Below, one piece after another: positions 17,929-27,074 of a stretch of 64,000 bases of DNA. This DNA comes from Maribacter antarcticus DSM 21422 (GTDB lineage Bacteria; Bacteroidota; Bacteroidia; Flavobacteriales; Flavobacteriaceae). Location: positions 62,001 through 126,000 of the forward strand of contig NZ_JHZC01000009.1 of NCBI RefSeq assembly GCF_000621125.1, given 5' to 3'. How positions within the stretch are numbered: position 1 is the stretch's first letter; each line of letters opens with the position of its first letter. Under the pieces are notes generated by a model. It was not told the DNA's origin, made no database searches, and worked only from the letters and a program-made list of their open reading frames with translations. The position numbers and the translations under genes were made by a program.

Positions 17929-18708
17929 ATGAAAAAACCCTTAATTTTAGTTACAAACGATGATGGCATCACCGCTCCAGGGCTTCGCACTTTGGTTATG
18001 CTAATGAAGACCTTAGGTGATGTTATCGTAGTGGCTCCGGATAGTCCTCAATCGGGTATGGGACATGCCATTACCTTGGATAGCACACTCTATTCCAAAA
18101 AAATGAAAACGAATACGGATGATACTGGAAATGAAGAATATAGCTGTAGTGGAACACCAGCAGACTGTGTTAAATTGGCCCTACAAGAACTGTTAGACAG
18201 AAAACCAGATATCTGCGTAAGCGGTATTAACCATGGATCTAATTCCTCTATAAACGTTATTTATTCTGGCACCATGAGCGCTGCTATAGAGGCAGGTATA
18301 GAAGGAATACCCGCTATCGGTTTTTCGCTTTGCGATTACAATTGGGATGCTGATTTTTCTCACGCAGGTAGTTTTATAACTAAAATCGTTACACAAGCAC
18401 TAACAAACGGAATACCTAAAGGCGTAGTGCTAAACGTTAATATTCCAAAGCTTGAAAAAAAGTATTTAAAAGGAATAAAAATCTGTAGACAGGCCAAAGC
18501 GAACTGGAAGGAAAAATTTGACAAACGAATCAGCCCAATGGGTAAGGATTATTATTGGCTCACTGGAAAATTTGAATTACTGGACAAAGGAGAGGATACG
18601 GATGAATGGGCACTGGCGAACGGATTTATTTCTGTTGTACCCACACAATTTGACCTTACCGCCCACCATGCAATTCAGGAATTGAATTCTTGGGTTTTTA
18701 GAGGGTAG
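17929..18708 (+). CDS. surE: 5'/3'-nucleotidase SurE
   Basis: A 259-residue survival protein SurE, a metal-dependent nucleotidase acting on nucleoside monophosphates. The metal site is in VTNDDGITAPG (Asp11 and Asp12). Supporting motifs are APDSPQSGMGHAIT near 40, SGTPADCVKLAL near 73 and SGINHGSN near 96. The gene stands at the head of a plus-strand run with a small membrane protein and lpxB. The 150 bases after it contain a short tandem repeat. Confidence 0.95.
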   Translation: MKKPLILVTNDDGITAPGLRTLVMLMKTLGDVIVVAPDSPQSGMGHAITLDSTLYSKKMKTNTDDTGNEEYSCSGTPADCVKLALQELLDRKPDICVSGINHGSNSSINVIYSGTMSAAIEAGIEGIPAIGFSLCDYNWDADFSHAGSFITKIVTQALTNGIPKGVVLNVNIPKLEKKYLKGIKICRQAKANWKEKFDKRISPMGKDYYWLTGKFELLDKGEDTDEWALANGFISVVPTQFDLTAHHAIQELNSWVFRG

Positions 18709-18815
18709 GCATCAGTGATTAATAAAATGTGCGTTGAATATCTTTATAAGGGGTTGAACGAAAACTAAATTTGAAACTGACTGTTGCGAACGTCTTTGGC
18801 ACTTTACACTTGAAC

Positions 18816-18845
18816 TTTGTATTTGTATTTGTATTTGTATTTGTA
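18816..18845 (+). repeat. Short tandem repeat, five TTTGTA units
   Basis: Five uninterrupted copies of the hexamer TTTGTA followed by TTTTA, starting 45 bases before the ATG of the small membrane protein gene and 108 bases after surE. Read through, it would encode Phe-Val repeats. The unit is a multiple of three, so copy changes would not shift a frame, but they would change promoter or leader spacing. Confidence 0.9.
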
Positions 18846-18860
18846 TTTTATATTAAACTC

Positions 18861-19145
18861 ATGAACGTTAAAAAAGAAGTAATCATAGGTTTTTTGGTCG
18901 GCCTAATCGCCAATACTATAGGAACGCTATTGTACATTTTACTATTTTCCAACTTCAGCATAAAAGAAACCTATCAAGCAGCTGTTACCCAAGGGCATGT
19001 TGGAAGCCTATTAGCCTTAGGAGCTATTTTAAACTTAGTGGCTTTCTTCGGTTTTTTAAAGCTGAAAAGGAATGAACGAGCAAAAGGCGTATTAATAGCG
19101 ACAATGCTCACGGCTTTCATTATTCTATACTATAAAGTATTTTAA
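18861..19145 (+). CDS. Small conserved membrane protein between surE and lpxB
   Basis: A 94-residue protein with about three hydrophobic segments (residues 7-29, 48-67 and 74-92) and a short loop containing KETYQAAVTQGH. I do not recognise a named domain. The frame is open to a TTG at 18771, but that version would translate the TTTGTA repeat as Phe-Val repeats, so I prefer the ATG at 18861. The stop codon abuts the lpxB ATG with no gap, so the two are probably co-translated. A membrane or lipid A related role is only suggested by that coupling. Confidence 0.7.
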   Translation: MNVKKEVIIGFLVGLIANTIGTLLYILLFSNFSIKETYQAAVTQGHVGSLLALGAILNLVAFFGFLKLKRNERAKGVLIATMLTAFIILYYKVF

Positions 19146-20261
19146 ATGAAGTATTATATAATCGCTGGTGAAGCCTCTGGAGACCTACATGGGTCCAATT
19201 TAATTAAAGCTTTAAAAGTGGAAGACACCGATGCTGATATTCGTTGTTGGGGCGGGGATTTAATGCAGAGTGCTGGCGGGGATTTAGCAAAACATTACAA
19301 GGATATGGCCTTTATGGGGTTCTTGGAAGTGCTCATGAACCTAGGTGCTATTTTTAAAAATATTGCTTTTTGCAAGTCCGACATTACATACTTTCAACCA
19401 GACATCATTGTGTTTATTGACTACTCAGGTTTTAACCTTAGGATAGCAAAATGGGCTAAGAAAAAGGGAATTAGAACTAATTATTACATCTCTCCACAGT
19501 TGTGGGCTTCAAGAGAAGGACGAATAGAAAAGATAAAAAGAGATGTAGATGCCATGCATGTTATTCTTCCGTTCGAAGAAGAATTTTATAAAAAACATAA
19601 CTACCCTGTCAACTTTGTAGGACACCCCTTAATCGACGCTATTTCCAATAGGGCCGAACTAAATGAGGAGTTATTTCGGACTAACCATCAGCTCGATACC
19701 AAAAAACCAATTATAGCATTACTTCCCGGAAGCCGTAAACAAGAAGTTCAGAAAATGTTATCTGTTATGCTCTCCTTAACAGCAGATTTTCCCGATCACG
19801 AATTTGTAATTGCCGGTGCTCCCAGTTTGGACAAGGAATTTTATACGCCATATTTATCGGGTAAAAATGTAAAAATTATACAAAACAAGACCTACGACCT
19901 GCTTTCGATTGCCACAGCAGCTTTGGTTACCAGTGGCACCGCAACTTTAGAAACAGCTTTATTTAAGGTACCACAGGTAGTTTGCTACAAAGCAAACTGG
20001 ATATCCTATCAAATTGCAAAACGCATTATAACTCTAGAATATATTTCCTTGGTCAATTTAATTATGAAAAAAGAAGTAGTAACCGAACTCATTCAGAACA
20101 ACTTTACCCAAAAGAAACTCAAGACTGCGTTGGTGGACATTCTATTAGGCCCTGCTAGAAGGGAACAAATACTAAACTATGGCGCACTCATTAAAAAATT
20201 GGGTGGTACAGGTGCCAGTGCCAAAGCAGCATCACATATTTACAAGAATAGTATAAAATAG
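19146..20261 (+). CDS. lpxB: Lipid-A-disaccharide synthase
   Basis: A 371-residue GT19 glycosyltransferase that joins UDP-diacyl-glucosamine and lipid X to form the lipid A disaccharide at the inner face of the cytoplasmic membrane. The N-terminal GEASGDLHGSNLI motif, DYSGFNLRIAKWAKK near 96, SPQLWASREGR near 118, PLIDAI near 164 and LLPGSRKQEV near 195 identify it. SGTATLETAL near 263 is part of the nucleotide-sugar site. Length and motif order are normal. It directly follows the small membrane protein gene. Confidence 0.96.
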   Translation: MKYYIIAGEASGDLHGSNLIKALKVEDTDADIRCWGGDLMQSAGGDLAKHYKDMAFMGFLEVLMNLGAIFKNIAFCKSDITYFQPDIIVFIDYSGFNLRIAKWAKKKGIRTNYYISPQLWASREGRIEKIKRDVDAMHVILPFEEEFYKKHNYPVNFVGHPLIDAISNRAELNEELFRTNHQLDTKKPIIALLPGSRKQEVQKMLSVMLSLTADFPDHEFVIAGAPSLDKEFYTPYLSGKNVKIIQNKTYDLLSIATAALVTSGTATLETALFKVPQVVCYKANWISYQIAKRIITLEYISLVNLIMKKEVVTELIQNNFTQKKLKTALVDILLGPARREQILNYGALIKKLGGTGASAKAASHIYKNSIK

Positions 20262-20445
20262 TATTCTAAAGTCTATTTCAGTAGCTATAAAAAATATCTA
20301 ATTATCGGTAGTATTCGTAATCCCGCTCCTTACTTGCCAAAAAGAAACAAATTAAACAACTTTGGAAATTAGAACAGCTTTCCCTCGATTAATTAACTGA
20401 CTCAAATAGAAATGAGATTCAGACCTAACACACAACGACACAACC

Positions 20446-20468
20446 AAGACCTATCCGTTAGGTTTTTT
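20446..20468 (+). terminator. Probable terminator after lpxB
   Basis: AAGACCTA and TAGGTTTT (one G-T wobble) form an 8-bp stem around a five-base loop, followed by a run of T. It lies about 185 bases after the lpxB stop and 75 bases before the NlpC/P60 gene. The stem is short, so this is a moderate call. Confidence 0.55.
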
Positions 20469-20542
20469 GTGCATGGCTTAACATTATATAAAATAATTCT
20501 ATAATTTTAGGGTTCAAGTATAAAAGATACCACTTGTAAATT

Positions 20543-21109
20543 ATGCAAAAACTATTCTACCTTTTCTTAGTCATGTTCATTGCTGGTTGTGGTAGCGGTA
20601 AGAAAACGAGCTTATCTACCAAAGAGCGAAGAATTTCCGTGGCAGCTGCCGACAACCTAAGAAGGGGCATTACTGAAACAACGGAACGCGTAGTGGAAAA
20701 ATCAAGCGTTACTAACCATCCCAACTCCAAAGCAGATAAGGTCATCAATACCGCACTTACCTTTTCTGGAGTGCGGTATAAGTTCGGAGGAACCACACGA
20801 AAAGGAATGGATTGCTCTGGATTACTTTACATTTCTTTTGGAGAACATAATATAAGTCTTCCAAGGACATCAATCCATATGGCAGAGGAAGGAAAGAAAA
20901 TAAAAATCAAAGATGTTGAAAAAGGTGATTTACTCTTCTTTAAAACAAAAAAACGCGCCAAACGAATCAACCATGTAGGTATGGTGGTAAAAGTAGAAGG
21001 AGATGACGTCAAGTTTATACACGCATCCACTTCTCGTGGCGTAACGGTATCCTCATTACGCGAAGGTTTTTGGAACAGTGCCTTTGTAAAAGCAACTAGA
21101 ATTTTATAA
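20543..21109 (+). CDS. NlpC/P60-family peptidoglycan hydrolase lipoprotein
   Basis: A 188-residue lipoprotein (lipobox IAGC, Cys16) with a C40 cysteine peptidase domain from about residue 63. The catalytic triad is visible: Cys91 in MDCSGLL, His144 in NHVGM and His160 in FIHAS. Such enzymes cut D-gamma-glutamyl-diamino-acid bonds in peptidoglycan stem peptides. There is no SH3 or LysM domain in front; residues 20-60 are a low-complexity linker. comEC begins one base after its stop. Confidence 0.92.
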   Translation: MQKLFYLFLVMFIAGCGSGKKTSLSTKERRISVAAADNLRRGITETTERVVEKSSVTNHPNSKADKVINTALTFSGVRYKFGGTTRKGMDCSGLLYISFGEHNISLPRTSIHMAEEGKKIKIKDVEKGDLLFFKTKKRAKRINHVGMVVKVEGDDVKFIHASTSRGVTVSSLREGFWNSAFVKATRIL

Positions 21110-21110
21110 G

Positions 21111-23135
21111 ATGAAACTATTAGCGTTCGTTCCAATAAAACTTACGCTGTTGCTTATTATTGGAATCCTCATTGGCTTCTATTTTCCTTTTAATAACCTT
21201 TTTTCCCTTACGCTAACAGTCTTACTATTTGTAAGTCTAGGTATCGTATATGCATATAAACAAGATACAAAATCCATCTGGTTCGGAATAATGGCTGGTC
21301 TTACGACCATTACCTTAGGAATATTTCTCATACAACATGCGCAACCACAACAAGGCAGGCTTCATTACAGCACCCTTACTTTAGGACAACAATCCGTTTG
21401 TCACTTGAAAATCAAAGAAGTCTTAAAACCTACGGTGTTTTCGGAGCGTTATATTGCAGAAATCAAAGCTGTAGATAGTTTATTTGCCACTGGAAAACTG
21501 ATACTCAATAAACCCCTGAGCGATAGCCTCACAACCTTATCAGTAGATAGCGAGATTTACACCATAAAAGAACTAACCGCCATTAAACCACCACTAAACC
21601 CGCATCAATTTAGTTATAAGGTTTATTTAGAGCAATTGGGAATTTACCATCAGCTAAAGTTAACACCAAGCAGCTATTACAAAAAAGAAAATCCATCTAA
21701 AACTATTTTTGGGATTGCTGCAAGTGCAAGAAATCATATCATAGAAAAATTAAAGGGCGGGAGTTTTGGACAGGAAGAACTTGGGGTTATACAAGCTTTA
21801 CTTCTAGGACAACGTACTGATATTTCGAAAGAGATCTATGATAATTACAAGAACGCAGGAGCAGTACATATACTTGCGCTATCAGGTTTACATATTGGCA
21901 TCCTATTATTGGTATTACAGTTTTTATTACAGCCCTTAGATTACCTACCTCACGGAAAGAAAATCAGTTTAATTCTAACTGTACTATTATTATGGGGCTT
22001 TGCTTTTTTAGCCGGACTTTCAGCTTCCATTGTTCGGGCATGTACCATGTTCAGCTTTGTGGCCTACGCACTGTACCTGAACCGACCTAGCAACACATTT
22101 AATATTCTTGCACTTTCCATGTTTTTTATTCTTTTCTTCATCAATCCAAATCTTTTATTTCACGTGGGTTTTCAAATGAGCTACGCCGCAGTGCTTGCTA
22201 TTGTTTGGATATATCCTATGTTACAAAAATTATGGTATCCAAAATACAAACCTATCCGATATGTTTGGCAGTTGCTCTCAATAAGTGTTGCTGCTCAATT
22301 GGGTGTTTTACCCATAAGTCTGTTCTATTTTCATCAATTTCCTGGTTTGTTCTTTATTTCCAACCTCCTCATTATTCCTGCCTTGGGTTTCATTTTGGGT
22401 ATGGGAATTCTAGTGATTTTCCTAGCTCTTATTAACCAATTACCCAGCACACTAGCCTGGTTTTTTAATGAACTAATTTCATACATGAATAAGATAGTAG
22501 CTTGGGTGGCCCAACAAGAAGATTTTATTTTTAAGCAGATTTCCTTCGATGTTATACAACTTCTATTAGTCTACGCCCTAATTACCACCCTAGTTCTCTT
22601 GTTGAAGCAACTACATTTCAAACGGGTAGTATTCTTTCTTACAAGCTTGCTGATGTTTCAATGCTATACCATATATCAAATAATTGCAGCGAGTCAAAAA
22701 AATAAGGTAATGGTATTACATCAGAGCAAAAACACGGTTATTTTTGAAAGAAATGGCTGGAATACAACCGTATTAACCTCGGATAGCACAGCTGCGAAAA
22801 ACCCTGTAACCGATATGAAAATTGGCGAACGCATTCGTAATATCTCCTATGAAAATGTAGCAAATAGTTATTTAATCAATGAAAAACGGTTCTTTATTTT
22901 AGATAGTCTAGGTGTCTATCCATCAGAAAACATAGAACAAATCATTTTGCTCACCCATTCCCCAAAAATCAATTTAGATAGGTTTATAACAACGACTAAT
23001 CCAAGCGAAATTATTGCTGATGGCAGCAACTATACAAGTTATATCGCACGATGGAAAGCCACCTGTATCAAAAGAAAAATCCCTTTTCACTATACCGGCG
23101 AAAAGGGATTCTATTCTTTTGGAGCTATAGATTAA
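21111..23135 (+). CDS. ComEC/Rec2-family membrane protein
   Basis: A 674-residue polytopic protein. After three N-terminal membrane segments comes an OB-like DUF4131 region (about 90-180), then the Competence channel domain (about 225-500) with LLLGQRTDIS near 228, HILALSGLHIGIL near 247 and GLSASIVRA near 305. It would carry DNA across the inner membrane. The C-terminal part (about 535-674) sits where other ComEC proteins have a metallo-beta-lactamase nuclease, but the HxHxDH metal motif is absent (LLTHSPKIN is seen instead). Its stop overlaps the convergent transporter stop in a TTAA palindrome. Confidence 0.9.
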   Translation: MKLLAFVPIKLTLLLIIGILIGFYFPFNNLFSLTLTVLLFVSLGIVYAYKQDTKSIWFGIMAGLTTITLGIFLIQHAQPQQGRLHYSTLTLGQQSVCHLKIKEVLKPTVFSERYIAEIKAVDSLFATGKLILNKPLSDSLTTLSVDSEIYTIKELTAIKPPLNPHQFSYKVYLEQLGIYHQLKLTPSSYYKKENPSKTIFGIAASARNHIIEKLKGGSFGQEELGVIQALLLGQRTDISKEIYDNYKNAGAVHILALSGLHIGILLLVLQFLLQPLDYLPHGKKISLILTVLLLWGFAFLAGLSASIVRACTMFSFVAYALYLNRPSNTFNILALSMFFILFFINPNLLFHVGFQMSYAAVLAIVWIYPMLQKLWYPKYKPIRYVWQLLSISVAAQLGVLPISLFYFHQFPGLFFISNLLIIPALGFILGMGILVIFLALINQLPSTLAWFFNELISYMNKIVAWVAQQEDFIFKQISFDVIQLLLVYALITTLVLLLKQLHFKRVVFFLTSLLMFQCYTIYQIIAASQKNKVMVLHQSKNTVIFERNGWNTTVLTSDSTAAKNPVTDMKIGERIRNISYENVANSYLINEKRFFILDSLGVYPSENIEQIILLTHSPKINLDRFITTTNPSEIIADGSNYTSYIARWKATCIKRKIPFHYTGEKGFYSFGAID

Positions 23136-24661
23136 TGCACCTTACCCATTAGTTTTTTAATCAAAGGCGATGCTACCAATACAAGAATACCGGCCACTAC
23201 GGCATACTTTGCTATCAATTCAAAACCGTCTGTATATACCGATAAAGTCTCAAAACCACCTACATTCTTGTCCGTACTTTCAATAGCCAACTGTTTTCCA
23301 ATAAACCCGACTACTTGAAAGGCAAAGGAAGAAGATAAAAACCACACGCCCATCATAAATGCAACAATGCGTTTTGGGGATAAATCCGTAATCTTTGAAA
23401 GCCCAACGGGAGACATAAACAACTCCCCTATAGACAACAAAAAATACATTAATAATAAATAAGCAAAAGGAACTAAGCCATTGGCATCGGCGCTATTGGC
23501 GCTTATGGCAAGCACATAAAAGCTGATACCAGCAAAAAGTAATCCCATTCCAAATTTATATGGAGTTCTGGGGTTACGGTTCTTCTTACTTAGGTAAGTC
23601 CACATCAAAGAGATAGGAATGGCCAAAATAATAATGAACATAGAATTTAACGAATTGGTTTGCGCGGCCGACATTAAGGTCAGTTCTACATTTCTTGCAG
23701 CAAATAAGGTTATAACACTGCCAGACAATTCATGAAAGCCCCAGAATATTGTCATGAAAAACGTGATCAGAACGGCGACAAAAAGTTTTTTACGCTCTTC
23801 CAAGGTAGCTTTAATCATAATATTGGCTAGGTAAACCAATATCAGCACTGCAATACCCTTAAAAATAATATTGACGATATTTTGATCTCCTAAAAATGTT
23901 CCTTCAGCTCCCAAAGATTTATATGCGGATAATAAATAGGCAATAACTGGGGCAGCAAGAACGGTCAAAATAGGAATTAAGACACCCTGCTTTATGCCAA
24001 ATACTTTCTTGTGCATAACTTCTTCGTTTGGAGGCAGCCCTCTATCCCCAAATACGTTCTTGCGTATACCGCTCCAAAAAACTATCAAGCCTGTAAGCAT
24101 TCCTATTCCAGCCAAACCAAAACCATAGTGCCAACCATAGGCATAGGCCAACCAACCACAAAGCAGCGGAGCTATCCAACCTCCAATATTAATTCCCATG
24201 TAAAAAATAGTGAAGCCTGAATCTTTTTTAGGATCACCCTCTGGGTAAAGCGTGCCTACAAAAGTTGAAATGTTAGGCTTAAAAAAACCATTACCCACTA
24301 TTATCAATGCAAGTGCTAGAAAAAACGCCATATCATTCTCTATGGCCAATACAAAATGGCCTACTGCCATCAATATACCACCCAAGAAAATCGAATTTCG
24401 CATTCCCAAAATTTTATCTGAAATCTGACCACCAATTACGGTAGATGCGTACACCAATGACCCATAGGATGCATAAACAGCGGCAGTAGCAAAATCCCTC
24501 TCAGCAAGTGCTTCAAAAACAACCTCGACCATGTAAAGAGTCAACAAAGCTCGCATACCATAAAAACTGAACCGTTCCCACATTTCTGCAAAAAACAGGT
24601 AAAACAATCCTACAGGATGTCCAAAAAGTTCCTTTTGAGTTGCTGGCTTCATTTCTGTCAT
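23132..24661 (-). CDS. Proton-coupled peptide transporter (POT/PTR family)
   Basis: A 509-residue transporter with about 14 membrane segments. The proton-coupling signature ExxERF is present in EMWERFSFYG near residue 26. The POT motif GGQISDKILG follows near 78, and FYMGINIGGWIAP near 147 is a further family signature. It imports di- and tripeptides, probably together with the dipeptidyl peptidase gene 33 bases upstream on the same strand. The C-terminal half has FLLSIGELFMSPVG near 409, typical of the family. Confidence 0.94.
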   Translation of the reverse strand: MTEMKPATQKELFGHPVGLFYLFFAEMWERFSFYGMRALLTLYMVEVVFEALAERDFATAAVYASYGSLVYASTVIGGQISDKILGMRNSIFLGGILMAVGHFVLAIENDMAFFLALALIIVGNGFFKPNISTFVGTLYPEGDPKKDSGFTIFYMGINIGGWIAPLLCGWLAYAYGWHYGFGLAGIGMLTGLIVFWSGIRKNVFGDRGLPPNEEVMHKKVFGIKQGVLIPILTVLAAPVIAYLLSAYKSLGAEGTFLGDQNIVNIIFKGIAVLILVYLANIMIKATLEERKKLFVAVLITFFMTIFWGFHELSGSVITLFAARNVELTLMSAAQTNSLNSMFIIILAIPISLMWTYLSKKNRNPRTPYKFGMGLLFAGISFYVLAISANSADANGLVPFAYLLLMYFLLSIGELFMSPVGLSKITDLSPKRIVAFMMGVWFLSSSFAFQVVGFIGKQLAIESTDKNVGGFETLSVYTDGFELIAKYAVVAGILVLVASPLIKKLMGKVH

Positions 24662-24694
24662 AATATCTTGGTTTTAGTTGGCACTGAAGGTTGG

Positions 24695-26860
24695 TTAAAG
24701 TTTTGATGTTACAAAATCAGTCATTTTAGTATATAAATGAATACGGGTATTACCGCCTTTTATGCTGTGATTTTTATCTGGATAAATAGCCCAGTCAAAT
24801 TGCTTATTGGCTTGGACCAGAGCTTCTACCATACGCATGGTATTTTGCACATGTACGTTATCATCGCCGGAGCCATGAATCAATAAGTAATCCCCTTTAA
24901 GCAACTCAGGATAATTAAAAGGAGAATTATCATCGTAACCACTTGGGTTCTCTTCGGGTGTGCGCATAAAGCGTTCCGTATAAATAGTATCGTAAAAGCG
25001 CCATGAGGTTACCGGTGCTACCGCTATGGCCATCTCAAAGGTGTCGTTTCCTTTTAAAAGGCAGTTGGTAGACATATGTCCGCCAAAACTCCATCCCCAA
25101 ATCCCGGTACGCTGTTCATCTATATAGTCTAATTCACTGAGTTTTTTTGCAGCTGCAATCTGGTCTTCGGTCTCGTATTTGACTAAATTCAAATAGGTTA
25201 CTTTTTTAAAGTCGCTCCCTTTATAACCAGTTCCCCTACCATCGACACAGGCAACGATATAACCTTTGGAAACCAATAATTGGTGCCAGTAATCCCTATC
25301 GGACATCCAAGTATTAGATACATTTTGTGACCCGGGACCACTGTATTGATACATCAACAGTGGGTATTTTTTAGAAGCATCAAAATCCGCAGGTTTAATC
25401 ATATACATATTCAAATCGTTCCCATTAATGGTAATGGTAGAAAACTCCTTAGGACTGGTTTCATAGCCTTCCAGTTTTTGAGATAGCGCGGTATTGTCTA
25501 ATATGTCCTTTACTTTTTTTCCGCTTAACGAAATATGTAAGGTGTACTTTGGTGGCGTTGTGGCACTGGAATAATTATTAATAAAATACGTGAAATTAGC
25601 ACTAAAAGAGGCTGAATTAACACCCGCCGCTACTGCTAAATCCTTTCTTTTCTTTCCGTTGCTCTCCACACTATAAACACCACGATTTACGGTGCCATTT
25701 TCGGTAGACTGATAATAAATCTTATCCTCATTCTGGTCGTAACCATAATACTTGGTAACCTCCCAAGTACCTTTTGTAATCTGATTCATTAATTTTCCAT
25801 CTGAATTATGCAGGTAAATATGGTTCCAACCATCTTTTTCACTAGTCCATATAAAACTATCATCGGCCAAAAAAGTTAGGTTATCGTGAATATCAATATA
25901 GGCCTTGTCGGTTTCCTCAAGAAGTAGGGATACGTTACCGGTCTTAGCATCTACCAAATGGAACTTTAAATGGTTTTGGTGCCTATTCAAAGTCTGAACA
26001 CTTAATGATTCTTTGTGGTTCATCCATTTAATTCTAGGAATATAATAGGCGTCACCCAAATCTATCTTTGTTGTTTCACCTCTTCCCACATCATAGGTAT
26101 GCAAACTAACTATGGCATTGTCCTCTCCGGCCTTTGGATATTTAAATACATGCTGACTAGGATATTTCTCCATTCCGTATACATCCATAGAAAACTCTGG
26201 AACGTTAGTTTCATCAAATCGTAAAAAAGCGATGGTACTGCCGTCTGCATTCCATTCAAAGGCCCTTACAAAAGAAAACTCCTCTTCGTAGACCCAATCC
26301 GTAACCCCATTAATAATCTTGTTTTTTACACCATCTTCTGTTACCTGTTTGGTCGTACCGCTTTCCAAATTCATCAAAAATAAATTATTATCCTTCACAT
26401 AAGCCACTTTCTTATTGTCAGGAGACAAGGTAGGCTCCTGTATTTTGGCGTCATTTATTTTTATTAGTTTTTCAGAAGCAATATCATACACATAAAAAAC
26501 ACCTAGGGTAGACCTCCTAAATATAGACTCTACTTGGGTTGCTAACAATAACTTAGATTCGTCTTCGCTATAGCTGTACGAAGAGAAATCTTCCAGCCGC
26601 TCCAAATCACCTGTAGAGATAACAGTAGCAACTTTTTCCAAGGTGCTATAATCATAGGTGTCAACGGATACTATTCCGCGATACGGGTCTTTACTTAAAA
26701 CGGTATACTGCTTCCCATTGTTCATGGACCGAAGCACATCCATTCCCTGCGTTTGGAATTCTCCAGTATAAATATTAGTTACGGAAATCTGCTTTTGCTG
26801 TGCGATTATTAATGGATTAAAACAAAGTAGGGCAAGCAAAAAAAAGTATCTGAATCGCAT
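24695..26860 (-). CDS. Dipeptidyl peptidase IV-like S9 serine peptidase
   Basis: A 721-residue exported enzyme (signal peptide residues 1-20). A beta-propeller DPP-IV N-terminal domain (about 90-450) has the substrate amino-terminus-binding Glu pair in VYEEEFSFVRAFEW near 193. The alpha/beta-hydrolase domain follows, with the catalytic Ser in GWSFGGHMS near 588, Asp in HGSGDDNVH near 665 and His in DKNHSIKG near 698. It releases X-Pro (or X-Ala) dipeptides. The POT transporter gene lies 33 bases downstream, so peptide breakdown and uptake are probably co-expressed. Confidence 0.95.
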   Translation of the reverse strand: MRFRYFFLLALLCFNPLIIAQQKQISVTNIYTGEFQTQGMDVLRSMNNGKQYTVLSKDPYRGIVSVDTYDYSTLEKVATVISTGDLERLEDFSSYSYSEDESKLLLATQVESIFRRSTLGVFYVYDIASEKLIKINDAKIQEPTLSPDNKKVAYVKDNNLFLMNLESGTTKQVTEDGVKNKIINGVTDWVYEEEFSFVRAFEWNADGSTIAFLRFDETNVPEFSMDVYGMEKYPSQHVFKYPKAGEDNAIVSLHTYDVGRGETTKIDLGDAYYIPRIKWMNHKESLSVQTLNRHQNHLKFHLVDAKTGNVSLLLEETDKAYIDIHDNLTFLADDSFIWTSEKDGWNHIYLHNSDGKLMNQITKGTWEVTKYYGYDQNEDKIYYQSTENGTVNRGVYSVESNGKKRKDLAVAAGVNSASFSANFTYFINNYSSATTPPKYTLHISLSGKKVKDILDNTALSQKLEGYETSPKEFSTITINGNDLNMYMIKPADFDASKKYPLLMYQYSGPGSQNVSNTWMSDRDYWHQLLVSKGYIVACVDGRGTGYKGSDFKKVTYLNLVKYETEDQIAAAKKLSELDYIDEQRTGIWGWSFGGHMSTNCLLKGNDTFEMAIAVAPVTSWRFYDTIYTERFMRTPEENPSGYDDNSPFNYPELLKGDYLLIHGSGDDNVHVQNTMRMVEALVQANKQFDWAIYPDKNHSIKGGNTRIHLYTKMTDFVTSKL

Positions 26861-27074
26861 AAAGTGATAAAATTTGTTCTAACTATCAAGTTTACCACTA
26901 TTTCCGTGAAAAACCTCTAAATAGAGCAAAAAAGACAGGCAATTCAATAGACTTAAAGCGGTGTTTTTATTCAAGACAATATGATTATCTTTACTTTTTA
27001 TTACCCAAAATAAAACTATAAAATTGCAGTTGAGTACCTAGTGCACTTGTCAATAAACGCAGAAACCAAAATAC

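Noticed and set aside
18771..18860. N-terminal extension of the small membrane protein from a TTG
   Set aside because: It would translate the TTTGTA repeat into Phe-Val repeats; the ATG at 18861 gives a normal membrane protein.
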